Positions 8,776 to 16,665 of a stretch of DNA of 51,907 nt are shown here, in pieces. Below the pieces are notes generated by a model. That model saw only the letters and a list, made by a program, of their open reading frames with translations. It ran no database searches and was not told where the DNA came from. The first letter of the stretch is position 1; each line of letters begins with the position of its first letter. The DNA is from Helcococcus bovis (GTDB taxonomy: Bacteria > Bacillota > Clostridia > Tissierellales > Peptoniphilaceae), in NCBI RefSeq assembly GCF_046035435.1, contig NZ_JBFNFH010000014.1. One strand, written 5' to 3'. The position numbers and the translations under genes are program-made.

Positions 8776-9390
8776 ATGGAAGCAGTTAACAAGAAGGTTG
8801 ATGTTTTTTCAATCAGTAATATGGTGAAAATGTCGATTTTTGCGGCTATGGCGGGAGTGCTTATGTTATTTAAGTTTCCTATACCAATAGCACCACCATT
8901 TATGACGGTAGATTTTAGTGATGTGGCAACACTTGTTAGTGGATTTATATTAGGTTCAGTATCAGGGGTTATAACTGTAGTATTGAAAAATTTAATAAAT
9001 TTAATGTTAAATGGTACAACTACAGCTTATGTAGGAGAATTATCAAATATTATAGTTGGAAGTACATTTGTCGTTATCTCATCTTTAATCTATAGTCATA
9101 AAAAGACTAAATATACAGCGATTTTAGGGTTAATAATTGGGATAATTGGGATGAGTGTAGTAGCTACATTATCAAACTATTTTGTGATATTTCCTATTTA
9201 TGCTAAGGTTTTTCATATACCAGTAGATGGATTTGTAAAATTTGTACCAAAATCATATAATATTGTAACAAATTATTATGATTTAATGATTCTTTCTGTA
9301 TTACCATTTAATATAGTAAAAGGTACATTAAATGCTATAGTTACATTTTTAGTTTATAAAAAAATTTCAAAAGCAATGAAAAAAAATTAA
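8776..9390 (+). CDS. ribU: Riboflavin transporter, ECF S-component RibU
   Basis: A 204-residue membrane protein that captures riboflavin for an ECF-type ABC importer; the shared energising module (EcfA/A'/T) is not in this window. About six hydrophobic segments; the N-terminal 'MSIFAAMAGVLMLFKFPIPI' leads into 'PPFMTVDFSDVATLVSGF', the family hallmark. The upstream FMN riboswitch independently supports a flavin role. Ribosome site TTAGGGAGG. The pseudouridine synthase follows after 11 bases and may be cotranscribed. Confidence 0.95.
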   Translation: MEAVNKKVDVFSISNMVKMSIFAAMAGVLMLFKFPIPIAPPFMTVDFSDVATLVSGFILGSVSGVITVVLKNLINLMLNGTTTAYVGELSNIIVGSTFVVISSLIYSHKKTKYTAILGLIIGIIGMSVVATLSNYFVIFPIYAKVFHIPVDGFVKFVPKSYNIVTNYYDLMILSVLPFNIVKGTLNAIVTFLVYKKISKAMKKN

Positions 9391-9401
9391 TGGGATAAAT
9401 T

Positions 9402-10100
9402 ATGAGAATAGATAAATACCTATCTAACACAGGTATTGGAACAAGAAAAGAAGTAAAACAATATATAAAAAATGGGTTGATTTTGGTTAATGATAAAGTT
9501 GTTTTGAAACCAACTCAACAAGTTGATGAAAATACTGATAAAATCAAATTTAAAAATCAAGAAATCATATATAAGAAATACATTTATTTAATGATGAATA
9601 AACCCCAAGGATATATATCTGCTACAAGAGATTATAACGATACGGTACTTGATATTTTAGATGAACAATATCAAAATAAAGAAATATTTCCAGTTGGAAG
9701 ACTTGATAAAGATACTGAAGGATTGCTTTTATTAACAAATGATGGCAAGTTAGCACATGAGCTTTTATCACCTAAAAAGAAGGTTGACAAAAAATATTAT
9801 GCAAAAGTTGATAATGTTTTAAGTGAAGAAGATATTGAAAAATTTAAAACTGGAATTTATTTAGAAAAAGAACAATATCTTACAATGCCGGCAAAATTAG
9901 AAATAATTTCTGATTTTGAATGCTATGTTTACATTAAAGAAGGTAAGTATCATCAAGTAAAGAGGATGTTAAAATCCTGTGGTAAAGAGGTTTTATATCT
10001 AAAAAGAATATCTATGGGGAACATAGAATTAGATAAGAATTTAGATCCTGGTGAATATAGAGAATTATCTGAAGAAGAAGTAGAAATTTTAAAAAATTAG
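9402..10100 (+). CDS. rsuA: RsuA-family 16S rRNA pseudouridine synthase
   Basis: A 232-residue enzyme converting a uridine in small-subunit rRNA to pseudouridine. The N-terminal S4 RNA-binding domain (about 1-50, 'MRIDKYLSNTGIGTRKEVKQ') is followed by the catalytic domain with 'PVGRLDKDTEGLLLLTNDG', where Asp102 is the nucleophile. 'KEGKYHQVKRMLKSCGKEV' near the C-terminus is also typical. RsuA and RluB/E/F are hard to tell apart; the length favours the RsuA subgroup. Weak ribosome site. The uridine kinase starts seven bases after the stop. Confidence 0.9.
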   Translation: MRIDKYLSNTGIGTRKEVKQYIKNGLILVNDKVVLKPTQQVDENTDKIKFKNQEIIYKKYIYLMMNKPQGYISATRDYNDTVLDILDEQYQNKEIFPVGRLDKDTEGLLLLTNDGKLAHELLSPKKKVDKKYYAKVDNVLSEEDIEKFKTGIYLEKEQYLTMPAKLEIISDFECYVYIKEGKYHQVKRMLKSCGKEVLYLKRISMGNIELDKNLDPGEYRELSEEEVEILKN

Positions 10101-10107
10101 AGGAATT

Positions 10108-10749
10108 ATGGAAAATGTTACAATAATAGGTGTTTGTGGAGGCTCAGCTTCTGGAAAGACTACAATAGTTGATAAATTAAGAAAAAAATATGAAAATGAT
10201 TTGGTAGTATTAGGACATGATTTTTATTATAAAGCTCACAATGATTTAAGTTTCGATCAAAGAGCAGACCTTAATTATGATCATCCAAGTGCTTTTGATA
10301 CTGATCGTCTTATAGAAGATGTAAAAAAATTAAAAAACGGAGAAGAAATATATCGTCCTGTTTATGACTATTCAATTCATAATAGATCTGATGAGGTAGT
10401 TTTGGTAAAGCCAAAGCCTGTAATTGTAGTAGAAGGTATCTTAATCCTTGAAAATAAAGAATTAAGGGATATGATGGATATTAAAGTTTTTGTAGAAGCA
10501 GATGCGGATGAAAGAATTTTAAGAAGAATCCAAAGAGATGTTATTGAAAGAGGTAGAACTTTAGAATCAGTAATTACTCAATACAGAGATACTGTAAAAA
10601 TCATGCACGACACATTTATTGAACCTTCTAAAAAATATGCTGATATAATCATTCCATATGGTGGTAAAAATGTAATTGCAATTGAAATGCTAATGAATAC
10701 AATATCAAGTATAGTAGATAATCATAAAAATTTGACAAATGAAATGTAA
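10108..10749 (+). CDS. udk: Uridine/cytidine kinase
   Basis: A 213-residue kinase of the pyrimidine salvage pathway, phosphorylating uridine or cytidine to the monophosphate with ATP or GTP. The P-loop 'GGSASGKTT' is at 11-19, 'HDFYY' and 'NYDHPSAFD' form the nucleoside site, and 'RRIQRDVIERGRTLESVI' is the conserved lid region. Full length. The promoter of the downstream methionine-uptake operon begins inside its last codons. Confidence 0.95.
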   Translation: MENVTIIGVCGGSASGKTTIVDKLRKKYENDLVVLGHDFYYKAHNDLSFDQRADLNYDHPSAFDTDRLIEDVKKLKNGEEIYRPVYDYSIHNRSDEVVLVKPKPVIVVEGILILENKELRDMMDIKVFVEADADERILRRIQRDVIERGRTLESVITQYRDTVKIMHDTFIEPSKKYADIIIPYGGKNVIAIEMLMNTISSIVDNHKNLTNEM

Positions 10750-10760
10750 TATTATATAAT
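10732..10760 (+). promoter_or_regulatory. Consensus sigma-A promoter of the met T-box operon
   Basis: TTGACA (10732-10737), 17 bases, TATAAT (10755-10760): a full consensus match overlapping the 3' end of udk. Predicted start is near 10767, at the 5' end of the T-box leader. Confidence 0.92.
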
Positions 10761-10767
10761 GTGACTT

Positions 10768-11040
10768 ATAAATACTGACAAAGAAAAGAAGAGTAGTAAA
10801 TATTAATTTTTTACAGAGAAAGCTCGTTCGCTGAGAGAGCTAAAAAACATATTTACGAACATGGTCTTGGAGTTTGATATGTCGAATGGAAACTTTAGAT
10901 GTATCCGGGGTTCTTCCCGTTATCAAAAGATAGTAGTGAATGCGCTACTAATGAGGAAATAGTTGTGAAGCTATTTCAAAATAAGGTGGTAACACGTTTA
11001 TGGGCGTCCTTATATGCTTAGGCATATAGGGACTTTTTTA
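10768..11040 (+). promoter_or_regulatory. T-box leader, probably sensing uncharged tRNA-Met
   Basis: Leader with T-box hallmarks: an AGAGA/GCTGAGAG stem I region (10814-10840), a candidate specifier ATG (10886-10888) within GTCGAATGGAAAC, and the antiterminator T-box AAGGTGGTAACACG (10983-10996), followed by the terminator. The bulge UGGU would pair with a tRNA whose discriminator is A, which fits tRNA-Met. The overlapping triplet TGG would mean Trp, but bacterial tRNA-Trp normally has discriminator G and would need UGGC. The downstream metNIQ genes support methionine. Uncharged tRNA should allow read-through. Confidence 0.92.
11006..11040 (+). terminator. T-box regulated terminator
   Basis: GTCCTTATATGC (11006-11017) pairs with GCATATAGGGAC (11022-11033), 12 bases with one G-U pair and a 4-base loop, then seven T's. 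It overlaps the side of the T-box antiterminator, as the mechanism needs. Confidence 0.92.
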
Positions 11041-11105
11041 TATTAACTTTAAGATTTCTAGGTATTTATTATTTCTTTAGTGCACAAAAGAAAATGGAGA
11101 ATGAT

Positions 11106-12119
11106 ATGATTGAACTAAAAAATTTAAATGTTACATTTAATAATGGGGACAGCATTTTTAAGGCTTGTGATGATGTAAGTTTCAAGGTTTCAAAAGGAGA
11201 AATCTTTGGGATAATCGGACTTAGTGGAGCTGGTAAATCAACACTTATTAGATGCATTAATGGATTACAAAAACCCGATAGTGGATCGATTAAAATTGAA
11301 GATGAGGAAATTATTGGTAAATCAGAAAAAGAGTTAAATAAAATAAGAAAAGAAATGTCCATGATATTTCAATCTTTTAATTTATTTAATCAAAAAACTG
11401 TTTATAAAAACATCTCGTATCCTTTAGAAATAGCTGGATATTCTAAAGATGAAATAGAAAAAAGAGTTGATGAATTGCTAAGCTTTGTTGATTTACAATC
11501 AAAGAAAAATGATTATCCTTCAAATTTATCCGGTGGACAAAAACAAAGAGTGGCAATTGCTAGAGCATTGGCTGTAAATCCTAAAATTTTACTATCCGAT
11601 GAATCAACATCTGCTTTGGATCCGGCAAATACAAAAATGATACTTGATTTATTAAAAAAAGCGGTTAAAAAATTTAATTTAACTATTATATTGATTACTC
11701 ATCAAATGGAAGTTTGTAGAGAAATATGTGATAGAATCGCTGTAATGGAAAATGGAAGGATAATAGAAGAAAATACAACGGAAGAATTATTTATTAATCC
11801 AAAGCATTCTATAACTAAAAGCTTTATTAGGGGGAATACTTATGAAGATAAAAATACAATTGCTTACAGTGGAAAAAATCAACATTCAAAATACGTTGTT
11901 TTAAATTTTAATCACAATATTACAAAAAAAGCTATAGTAAGTGAAGTAGTAAAACTTACCAATGTAGATGTTAGTATATTAGCTGGAAAGATTAATAGAT
12001 TAAGTGAAAATACTGTAGGATTTTTAGAAGTAGAATTGATAGGTAGTGAAAATAATATAAATAAAGCTATAGAGATTTTTCAATCCTTTGGTGTAGTCGT
12101 GGAGGAAAAAAATGATTAA
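11106..12119 (+). CDS. metN: Methionine ABC transporter ATP-binding protein MetN
   Basis: ATPase of the D/L-methionine importer. From the chosen start it has 337 residues. Walker A 'GLSGAGKST', signature 'LSGGQKQRV', Walker B 'ILLSDESTSALDP' and the H-loop 'ITHQ' are all intact. The C-terminal NIL domain (about 255-337) senses methionine and allosterically slows transport. I prefer the ATG at 11106 to the one at 11094 because GGAG at 11096-11099 gives it a ribosome site with 6-base spacing, while 11094 has none. metI overlaps the end by 8 bases. Confidence 0.95.
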   Translation: MIELKNLNVTFNNGDSIFKACDDVSFKVSKGEIFGIIGLSGAGKSTLIRCINGLQKPDSGSIKIEDEEIIGKSEKELNKIRKEMSMIFQSFNLFNQKTVYKNISYPLEIAGYSKDEIEKRVDELLSFVDLQSKKNDYPSNLSGGQKQRVAIARALAVNPKILLSDESTSALDPANTKMILDLLKKAVKKFNLTIILITHQMEVCREICDRIAVMENGRIIEENTTEELFINPKHSITKSFIRGNTYEDKNTIAYSGKNQHSKYVVLNFNHNITKKAIVSEVVKLTNVDVSILAGKINRLSENTVGFLEVELIGSENNINKAIEIFQSFGVVVEEKND

Positions 12120-12753
12120 AATTTTATTAGATTCTATAAGAGAAACGGTATTTATGGTTTCTATATCAATGCTTTTAGCATTTTTAATCGGAACTCCAAT
12201 ATCTATCACTTTATACATTACTAGAAAAGACGGCTTAAAACCTAATTTTATAGTATATAGAGTACTAGATATCATAATTAATATATTAAGATCTGTACCA
12301 TTTGTAATACTTATGATAATTTTAATGCCACTAAGTTTATTGATATTTGGAGAAAGTATTGGAACAACAGGGTCATTGGTACCTTTAACATTTGCTTCAT
12401 TTCCATTTATTGCAAGGCTTATAGAGGCTTCATTCTTAAAAGTAGATAAGGGAATTATTGAAGCAGCGAAATCTATGGGAAGTAAAATATCAGAAATTAT
12501 TTTTAAGGTTTTAATCCCGGAATCATTACCATTCATAGTCAATGATATTACAATTACCGTTATCAATCTAATTGGTTATTCGGCGATGGCTGGATCTCTT
12601 GGTGGTGGAGGATTAGGACAAATGGCAATTAGATTTGGATTATACAATTTTAAGGCTGATTATTTGTTTTTAGCCGTTATAACAATAATTATTTTAGTTC
12701 AACTTATTCAATATTTTGGAACTAATTTATCAAGAAAATTAAATAAAATATAA
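12112..12753 (+). CDS. metI: Methionine ABC transporter permease MetI
   Basis: A 213-residue inner-membrane permease with five or six hydrophobic spans. The cytoplasmic coupling loop for MetN is visible as 'EAAKSMGSKISEIIFKVLIPES' region (EAA motif, about 120-145). The Gly-rich 'GYSAMAGSLGGGGLGQMAIR' before the last spans is typical of MetI. Translation is probably coupled to metN through the overlap; a GGAGGA ribosome site lies inside the end of metN. Confidence 0.95.
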   Translation: MIKILLDSIRETVFMVSISMLLAFLIGTPISITLYITRKDGLKPNFIVYRVLDIIINILRSVPFVILMIILMPLSLLIFGESIGTTGSLVPLTFASFPFIARLIEASFLKVDKGIIEAAKSMGSKISEIIFKVLIPESLPFIVNDITITVINLIGYSAMAGSLGGGGLGQMAIRFGLYNFKADYLFLAVITIIILVQLIQYFGTNLSRKLNKI

Positions 12754-12771
12754 AAAATATAGGAGAAAATT

Positions 12772-13575
12772 ATGAGAAAAAAATTATTAAGTTTATTATT
12801 AGTTTTTGCTATTTTATTAGTAGGATGTGGGACAAAAGCAAAGGATATAGATTCGACTAAAAAGATAAAAATAGGTGTTAGTCCAGTTCCTCATGAAGAA
12901 ATATCCAAAATTGCTCAAAAATTATTAAAAGAAGATGGAATTGAATTAGAAATTAAAGTTTTTGATGACTATGTACAACCTAATTTAGCATTAAATGATG
13001 GTTCATTAGATGCTAATTTCTTCCAACATTTACCATATTTAGAAACATTTAATAAAGAAAAAAATACAAAATTAGTAAGCATTGGTCCGGTTCACGTTGA
13101 ACCTATAGCTTTATATTCATCTTCAGTAAAAAACATAAATGATTTTAAAGATGGAGCTGAAATATTAATTCCTGCAGACGCTTCAAATGGTTCAAGAGCA
13201 TTATTCCTACTGGAAAAAAATGGATTAATCAAACTTAAAGAAGGTACTGGAAATTTAGTAACAGAGCAAGATATTGTTGAAAATAAGAAAAATATTAAAT
13301 TTACCCCTGTTGATGCAGCATTAATACCTAAGGCTTATAAAGAAAAAGATGGTGCTGTAATTAACTCTAATTACGCAATACAAGCGGGATTAAACCCGGT
13401 TAAAGATGGTTTGGTAATAGAAGGTTCAGAAAGTAAATATTCAAACATAATTGCTGTAAAAGAATCCGATAAAAACAAAGAAATAATCAAGAAGTTATTA
13501 AAAGCTTTTCAATCAAAAGGAGTAAAAGAATATATTGAAAAGAATTTCAAAGGAGCTGTAGTACCTGCGTTTTAA
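12772..13575 (+). CDS. metQ: Methionine-binding lipoprotein MetQ
   Basis: Substrate-binding lipoprotein of the NlpA/MetQ family, anchored outside the membrane. The 267-residue precursor has a lipoprotein signal 'MRKKLLSLLLVFAILLVGCG' with lipidated Cys19. Mature domain markers are 'IGVSPVPHEEI', 'DGSLDANFFQHLPYL' and 'GPVHVEPIALYS', which are typical of methionine-binding members. Ribosome site TAGGAG. Last gene of the T-box operon, followed by a hairpin terminator. Confidence 0.95.
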   Translation: MRKKLLSLLLVFAILLVGCGTKAKDIDSTKKIKIGVSPVPHEEISKIAQKLLKEDGIELEIKVFDDYVQPNLALNDGSLDANFFQHLPYLETFNKEKNTKLVSIGPVHVEPIALYSSSVKNINDFKDGAEILIPADASNGSRALFLLEKNGLIKLKEGTGNLVTEQDIVENKKNIKFTPVDAALIPKAYKEKDGAVINSNYAIQAGLNPVKDGLVIEGSESKYSNIIAVKESDKNKEIIKKLLKAFQSKGVKEYIEKNFKGAVVPAF

Positions 13576-13624
13576 TCGGTTTTAAGATTTTATCTTAAAT
13601 AACCTGTAAATTATATGATGTATT

Positions 13625-13680
13625 AAAATTACATGTAAAAATTCTCTGAAAAAGATTATTTTTTACATGTAATTTTTTGT
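13625..13680 (+). terminator. Long-stem hairpin terminator after metQ
   Basis: AAAATTACATGTAAAAA (13625 onward) and its complement TTTTTTACATGTAATTTT (ending near 13677) form a stem of about 17 bases around a 20-base loop, followed by T's. The arm TTACATG recurs as isolated copies at 13741 and 13794. Confidence 0.75.
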
Positions 13681-13801
13681 TTTAATAATATTGTATGAAA
13701 ATAAAAAATTGATTTACCTGTATAGGAAATATATAGGTATTTTACATGATTTTTTTTAATGAATTTTACCAGTATATAATAAAATCTGATTATTTACATG
13801 A

Positions 13802-13872
13802 ATTTTATTATTATACTATAAAGATAAAGAATTTTGTTATTATACTATAAAGATAAAGAATTTTATTATTAT
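13802..13872. repeat. 29-bp tandem repeat, about 2.4 copies
   Basis: Unit 1 is 13802-13830 and unit 2 is 13831-13859, identical except one base (ATTTTATT against ATTTTGTT); a partial third copy runs to 13872. The core is ACTATAAAGATAAAGA. It lies in the host flank next to the prophage junction. No gene is visible between 13576 and 14033: that stretch holds the metQ terminator, this repeat, a second terminator and the att site. Confidence 0.85.
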
Positions 13873-13877
13873 GCCAT

Positions 13878-13911
13878 GCAAAAAGAGATAGACTACTCTA
13901 TCTCTTTTTGC
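13878..13911 (-). terminator. Perfect 15-bp hairpin, probably the tRNA gene's terminator
   Basis: GCAAAAAGAGATAGA (13878-13892) and its exact complement (13897-13911) enclose the loop CTAC. It has T's within the 3' arm on both strands, so it may work in both directions. On the minus strand it lies 18 bases beyond the tRNA 3' end, as a tRNA terminator would. Confidence 0.75.
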
Positions 13912-13929
13912 GATAAATATATAATTGTA

Positions 13930-13945
13930 TGGTGCGGGTGAGAGG
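13930..13945 (-). other. Prophage left attachment site, tRNA 3'-end remnant
   Basis: On the minus strand the sequence CCTCTCACCCGCACCA is the 3' end of a tRNA: T-stem strand, seven acceptor bases CACCCGC, discriminator A and CCA. The implied 5' acceptor strand GCGGGTG is common in tRNA-Leu. No tRNA body precedes it, because the sequence to the right is phage, with the integrase 89 bases away. In integration at a tRNA 3' end the complete gene is rebuilt at the opposite junction, which would lie beyond the right edge of this window. Confidence 0.75.
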
Positions 13946-14033
13946 TAAAGAACTTTAGCTATTTTTAGCCGTTTGCGACTGCATAAAACAAAATAAAACT
14001 TGTAAAAATCTTTAACAATGTTTTATGTGTTAT

Positions 14034-15101
14034 TTATACATATTTTTTCATATATTCTACAAAATCATCAACGGCTTTTTTAGTGTTATCTTTTGTAACA
14101 TGGGTATAAATGTTCATGGTAGTTTTTATATCTGTGTGTCCTAATCTCTCTTGAACTTCTTTAGCTGTTGCTCCACTTGCAAATAATAAAGACGCATGAG
14201 TATGTCTTAAATCGTGTACTCTATGTTTGTTAAGTCCCAATTCTTTACATAATTTATTTAACATATCTTGTACATCAGATAATCGTCTATAATTTCCTTT
14301 TGAATTACAAAATATAATATTTGAACTTGATTGTAACTTTAACTTTTTAAGACTTAACATAGTTTTATTATCTGTTAGAATTTCTCTTATAGATTTTTCT
14401 GTTTTAGTGGTGGATAAAAACACTTTAAAATTATCTCCAACGGATAAGCTTTTATTTATGCTTATGGTACTTTTCTTAAAATCAACATCTTCCCATGTTA
14501 ATGCAAGTAACTCTCCACGTCTTATCCCAGTATAAATTAAAACTCTAAAAACTGTATACCAATATAAATCATCACTTATATAGTCAAGCAATTTATTTAC
14601 GTCTTTAGGCTCCATATAATCAATCATAACACGCTTTTTCTTAAATTGTGGGAGGATAACACTGCTAAAAGGGTTTTTATCTAACATCTGCATTTTAATA
14701 GCAAAATCAAGCACTCTTTTAGCTTGATTAAATGTTTCTTTTCCTTTCGTGAATTTAACTAAACTCATAGCGAAATCTTGACACTCAATAGGTGTGATTT
14801 CATCTATATATTTCTTTTCAAAGTAAGGAAATATATAGTGTTCAAAAGTTTTACTTACCCTTAAAAAAGTAGAGCGTTTAACAGTCGTTTCATATATCTG
14901 TACCCACTTTTCATACACTTGATAATATGTTATTTTCTCGGAATCCTCTTCTTTTTTTGATAATTCTTCAAACGCTTTTGTGTATCCACGCATGGCGTCC
15001 AATTTTGTTTTAAATCCTTGACGTGTAGTTGTGAATTTACCTACACGGATATGGAATTTATATAAAGTTTTTCCATTCTTTTCGTATTCGTATATGTTCA
15101 T
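14034..15101 (-). CDS. int: Prophage tyrosine-recombinase integrase
   Basis: A 355-residue integrase catalysing phage integration and excision. Domain order: N-terminal AP2-like arm-binding domain (about 1-50), SAM-like core-binding domain (about 55-150) and catalytic domain (about 165-340). Catalytic residues are visible: Arg194 in 'TGIRRGELLAL', His296 and Arg299 in 'HDLRHTHASLL', His322 in 'LGHTDIKTTMN', and nucleophile Tyr332 in 'IYTH'. It lies at the extreme left of the prophage next to the att site and is transcribed outward, the usual arrangement. Ribosome site AGGAGT on the minus strand. Confidence 0.96.
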   Translation of the reverse strand: MNIYEYEKNGKTLYKFHIRVGKFTTTRQGFKTKLDAMRGYTKAFEELSKKEEDSEKITYYQVYEKWVQIYETTVKRSTFLRVSKTFEHYIFPYFEKKYIDEITPIECQDFAMSLVKFTKGKETFNQAKRVLDFAIKMQMLDKNPFSSVILPQFKKKRVMIDYMEPKDVNKLLDYISDDLYWYTVFRVLIYTGIRRGELLALTWEDVDFKKSTISINKSLSVGDNFKVFLSTTKTEKSIREILTDNKTMLSLKKLKLQSSSNIIFCNSKGNYRRLSDVQDMLNKLCKELGLNKHRVHDLRHTHASLLFASGATAKEVQERLGHTDIKTTMNIYTHVTKDNTKKAVDDFVEYMKKYV

Positions 15102-15112
15102 TTTTACTCCTA

Positions 15113-15141
15113 TTTACAGTTATAAGAGTGTATGTTATACT
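15113..15141 (+). promoter_or_regulatory. Candidate promoter of a small plus-strand RNA
   Basis: TTTACA (15113-15118), 17 bases, TATACT (15136-15141) with an upstream TG (extended -10). It points away from the integrase into a short gene-free stretch ending in a terminator. Confidence 0.45.
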
Positions 15142-15161
15142 ATATATGTAGTTAGGTACAA
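15134..15161 (-). promoter_or_regulatory. Candidate integrase promoter
   Basis: Minus strand TTGTAC (plus 15156-15161), 16 bases, TATAAC (plus 15134-15139). It would start transcription about 26 bases before the integrase ATG. It overlaps a rightward promoter candidate in the same bases. Confidence 0.4.
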
Positions 15162-15225
15162 CATTACTCTTGACAGTTTTGTTTTACTTTTACCCCTTGC
15201 TGTGTGAGAGTAGCAGGGGGTTATT
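15148..15225 (+). ncRNA. Candidate small RNA between integrase and nuclease genes
   Basis: The rightward promoter at 15113-15141 predicts a start near 15148. A hairpin with arms ACCCCTTGCT (about 15192-15201) and AGCAGGGGGT, followed by TATTTTATTA, ends the transcript just before the stop codon of the leftward nuclease gene (15229). The T-rich tract follows the hairpin only on the plus strand, so it cannot serve as the nuclease terminator. The convergent layout would make the RNA antisense to any nuclease-mRNA 3' tail. Expression is untested. Confidence 0.4.
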
Positions 15226-15228
15226 TTA

Positions 15229-16152
15229 TTATCTTTTTGCTGGTCTATATCCAGCGTTTCGTGCTTCTTCTTCACTATCGAAGTAAACCACATTTGATTC
15301 TTTTATTCTGTTATAGTGAGATTGCCCTGGTGTGTGATATATTTTCGATTTTCTATTTCCTTTTATTCTGCCCGAAGAAAAGCTATTAGTTTCTTTAGGT
15401 TCCGTTTTATTTTCTTCTTTTTTTGCTTGGGTGACTTTTACTGATGAATAATTGTTTGATTCTTGAATTTCTTCATTACCATAAAGTCCGACTTTATTAT
15501 TATAAGCGTATTGTGAAAATTTTCTAAATTCATCCACGTATTTTATATCTGGCGGAAAAGTTACTAATCTAGCATATCCATTCATTAATAAAATGGCGTT
15601 GAATGAGTAATTTTTAAAATCTTCATGTGTAGGATATTTTGAAATATCAGGAGATAACCAAATATATCTTAATAACCTACCGTATTTATCGGTGTTTGAT
15701 ACATCTTTTTCTAAATAAACAGTTTTCCCTTCTAATTGATTTTTAGTAAAATTAGAAGCTTCTTTACCGTAATATTCAACTCCTTTTTTAGGATGTTTAG
15801 TTTCTGGAGTATCAACCAAAATAAATCTTATTTTTTTATATTCTCCATTTACTAAAGCTTCAATGGTATCACCGTCAATTACTCTTTTTACTAAAGCTTT
15901 TTCAAGATAAATATTTCCCTTTTTTGGTTTAGAGGTAACCTCTGTAACTTTTTTATCGTTTACTTTTTTAGTTTCTTTTATTGTTTCTTTTACTGTTTCG
16001 CTTTTTGATTCTGTTTTTTCTAAATTTTTTATCCCTAATTTATTTTCAAATTTAGTTTCAGAAATAGGGGGTTTATCAGGTTCATTCCCTCCGGAAGCAT
16101 ATGCAATTAATACTAATACCGAAAAAATTATGATTGAAAATTTTTTCTTCAT
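15229..16152 (-). CDS. Secreted thermonuclease-family (SNase) protein
   Basis: A 307-residue exported nuclease. A hydrophobic signal (about 1-20, no lipobox cysteine) is followed by a Lys/Thr/Glu-rich linker (about 25-78) and a staphylococcal-nuclease fold domain (about 82-222): 'VKRVIDGDTIEALVNGEYKK', 'IRFILVDTPETKHP', 'DKYGRLLRYIWL', with the expected catalytic Arg, Glu and Asp residues. A short C-terminal module (about 265-307, 'KIYHTPGQSHYNRI' then 'YFDSEEEARNAGYRPAKR') is often attached to such nucleases. Located between integrase and repressor, a usual site for lysogenic-conversion genes; it may be expressed from the prophage and degrade extracellular DNA or RNA. Ribosome site AGGAGG. 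Confidence 0.88.
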   Translation of the reverse strand: MKKKFSIIIFSVLVLIAYASGGNEPDKPPISETKFENKLGIKNLEKTESKSETVKETIKETKKVNDKKVTEVTSKPKKGNIYLEKALVKRVIDGDTIEALVNGEYKKIRFILVDTPETKHPKKGVEYYGKEASNFTKNQLEGKTVYLEKDVSNTDKYGRLLRYIWLSPDISKYPTHEDFKNYSFNAILLMNGYARLVTFPPDIKYVDEFRKFSQYAYNNKVGLYGNEEIQESNNYSSVKVTQAKKEENKTEPKETNSFSSGRIKGNRKSKIYHTPGQSHYNRIKESNVVYFDSEEEARNAGYRPAKR

Positions 16153-16224
16153 ATCATTTCTCCTCCTAATATGATATAATTAATTTGGTCTTTAATTAGT
16201 CTTTACCATTTAGGTGAGGGCTTT

Positions 16225-16665
16225 TTATTTTACTAAATATTTAATGTTATCTTCTTTGATACCTAATATATTAGCTAATTGTTCAGTTGTTTCAATTCCA
16301 TCTTCTATAATTAAATCTGAAAACAGCAATCTACAAGCGAAATAATCCGCTTCTTTTTCTTTTTTTGAGTTTAAATCAAATTTATTATTTAATAAAAAGT
16401 CATAATCCATATGTAATAAAGCATGACCTAACTCATGGGCTATTATCTGCTTTTCATTTATTAAGTCATCTTTTATTACGATTAATTCTTTGTTTTTGTA
16501 ACTTCTTAAATAAAAACCATCACAAGATTTTAAAATCGGATTTTGTTTTTCGTTATCCTTAATAATGGAGATGTTTAAGAAGTCAGCTATATCATAAACA
16601 TTATTATTTCCTACTTCCGCAACTATACCTTTTACAATTTCATCAATCCATTTTCTTTTTATCAT
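16225..16665 (-). CDS. ImmA/IrrE-family metallopeptidase
   Basis: A 146-residue zinc protease with 'IAHELGHALLHM': HExxH-type motif at His77-Glu78 and His81, and a downstream acidic helix 'EKEADYFACRLL' that supplies the third ligand. Proteins of this family (ImmA in ICEBs1) cleave the adjacent phage-type repressor to induce the element. It overlaps the repressor gene by 23 bases and is translated after it in one leftward operon, supporting the ImmR/ImmA arrangement. Confidence 0.9.
   Translation of the reverse strand: MIKRKWIDEIVKGIVAEVGNNNVYDIADFLNISIIKDNEKQNPILKSCDGFYLRSYKNKELIVIKDDLINEKQIIAHELGHALLHMDYDFLLNNKFDLNSKKEKEADYFACRLLFSDLIIEDGIETTEQLANILGIKEDNIKYLVK

Noticed and set aside
10887..10889. 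TGG as T-box specifier (tryptophan)
   Set aside because: The UGGU bulge pairs with discriminator A, not G, and the downstream genes import methionine.
13930..14020. A complete tRNA at the prophage junction
   Set aside because: Only the last 16 bases fit. No anticodon arm, D arm or 5' acceptor strand can be found to the right.
15170..15198. TTGACA at 15170 as a promoter
   Set aside because: No -10 at 16-18 bases; CCCCTT stands there.
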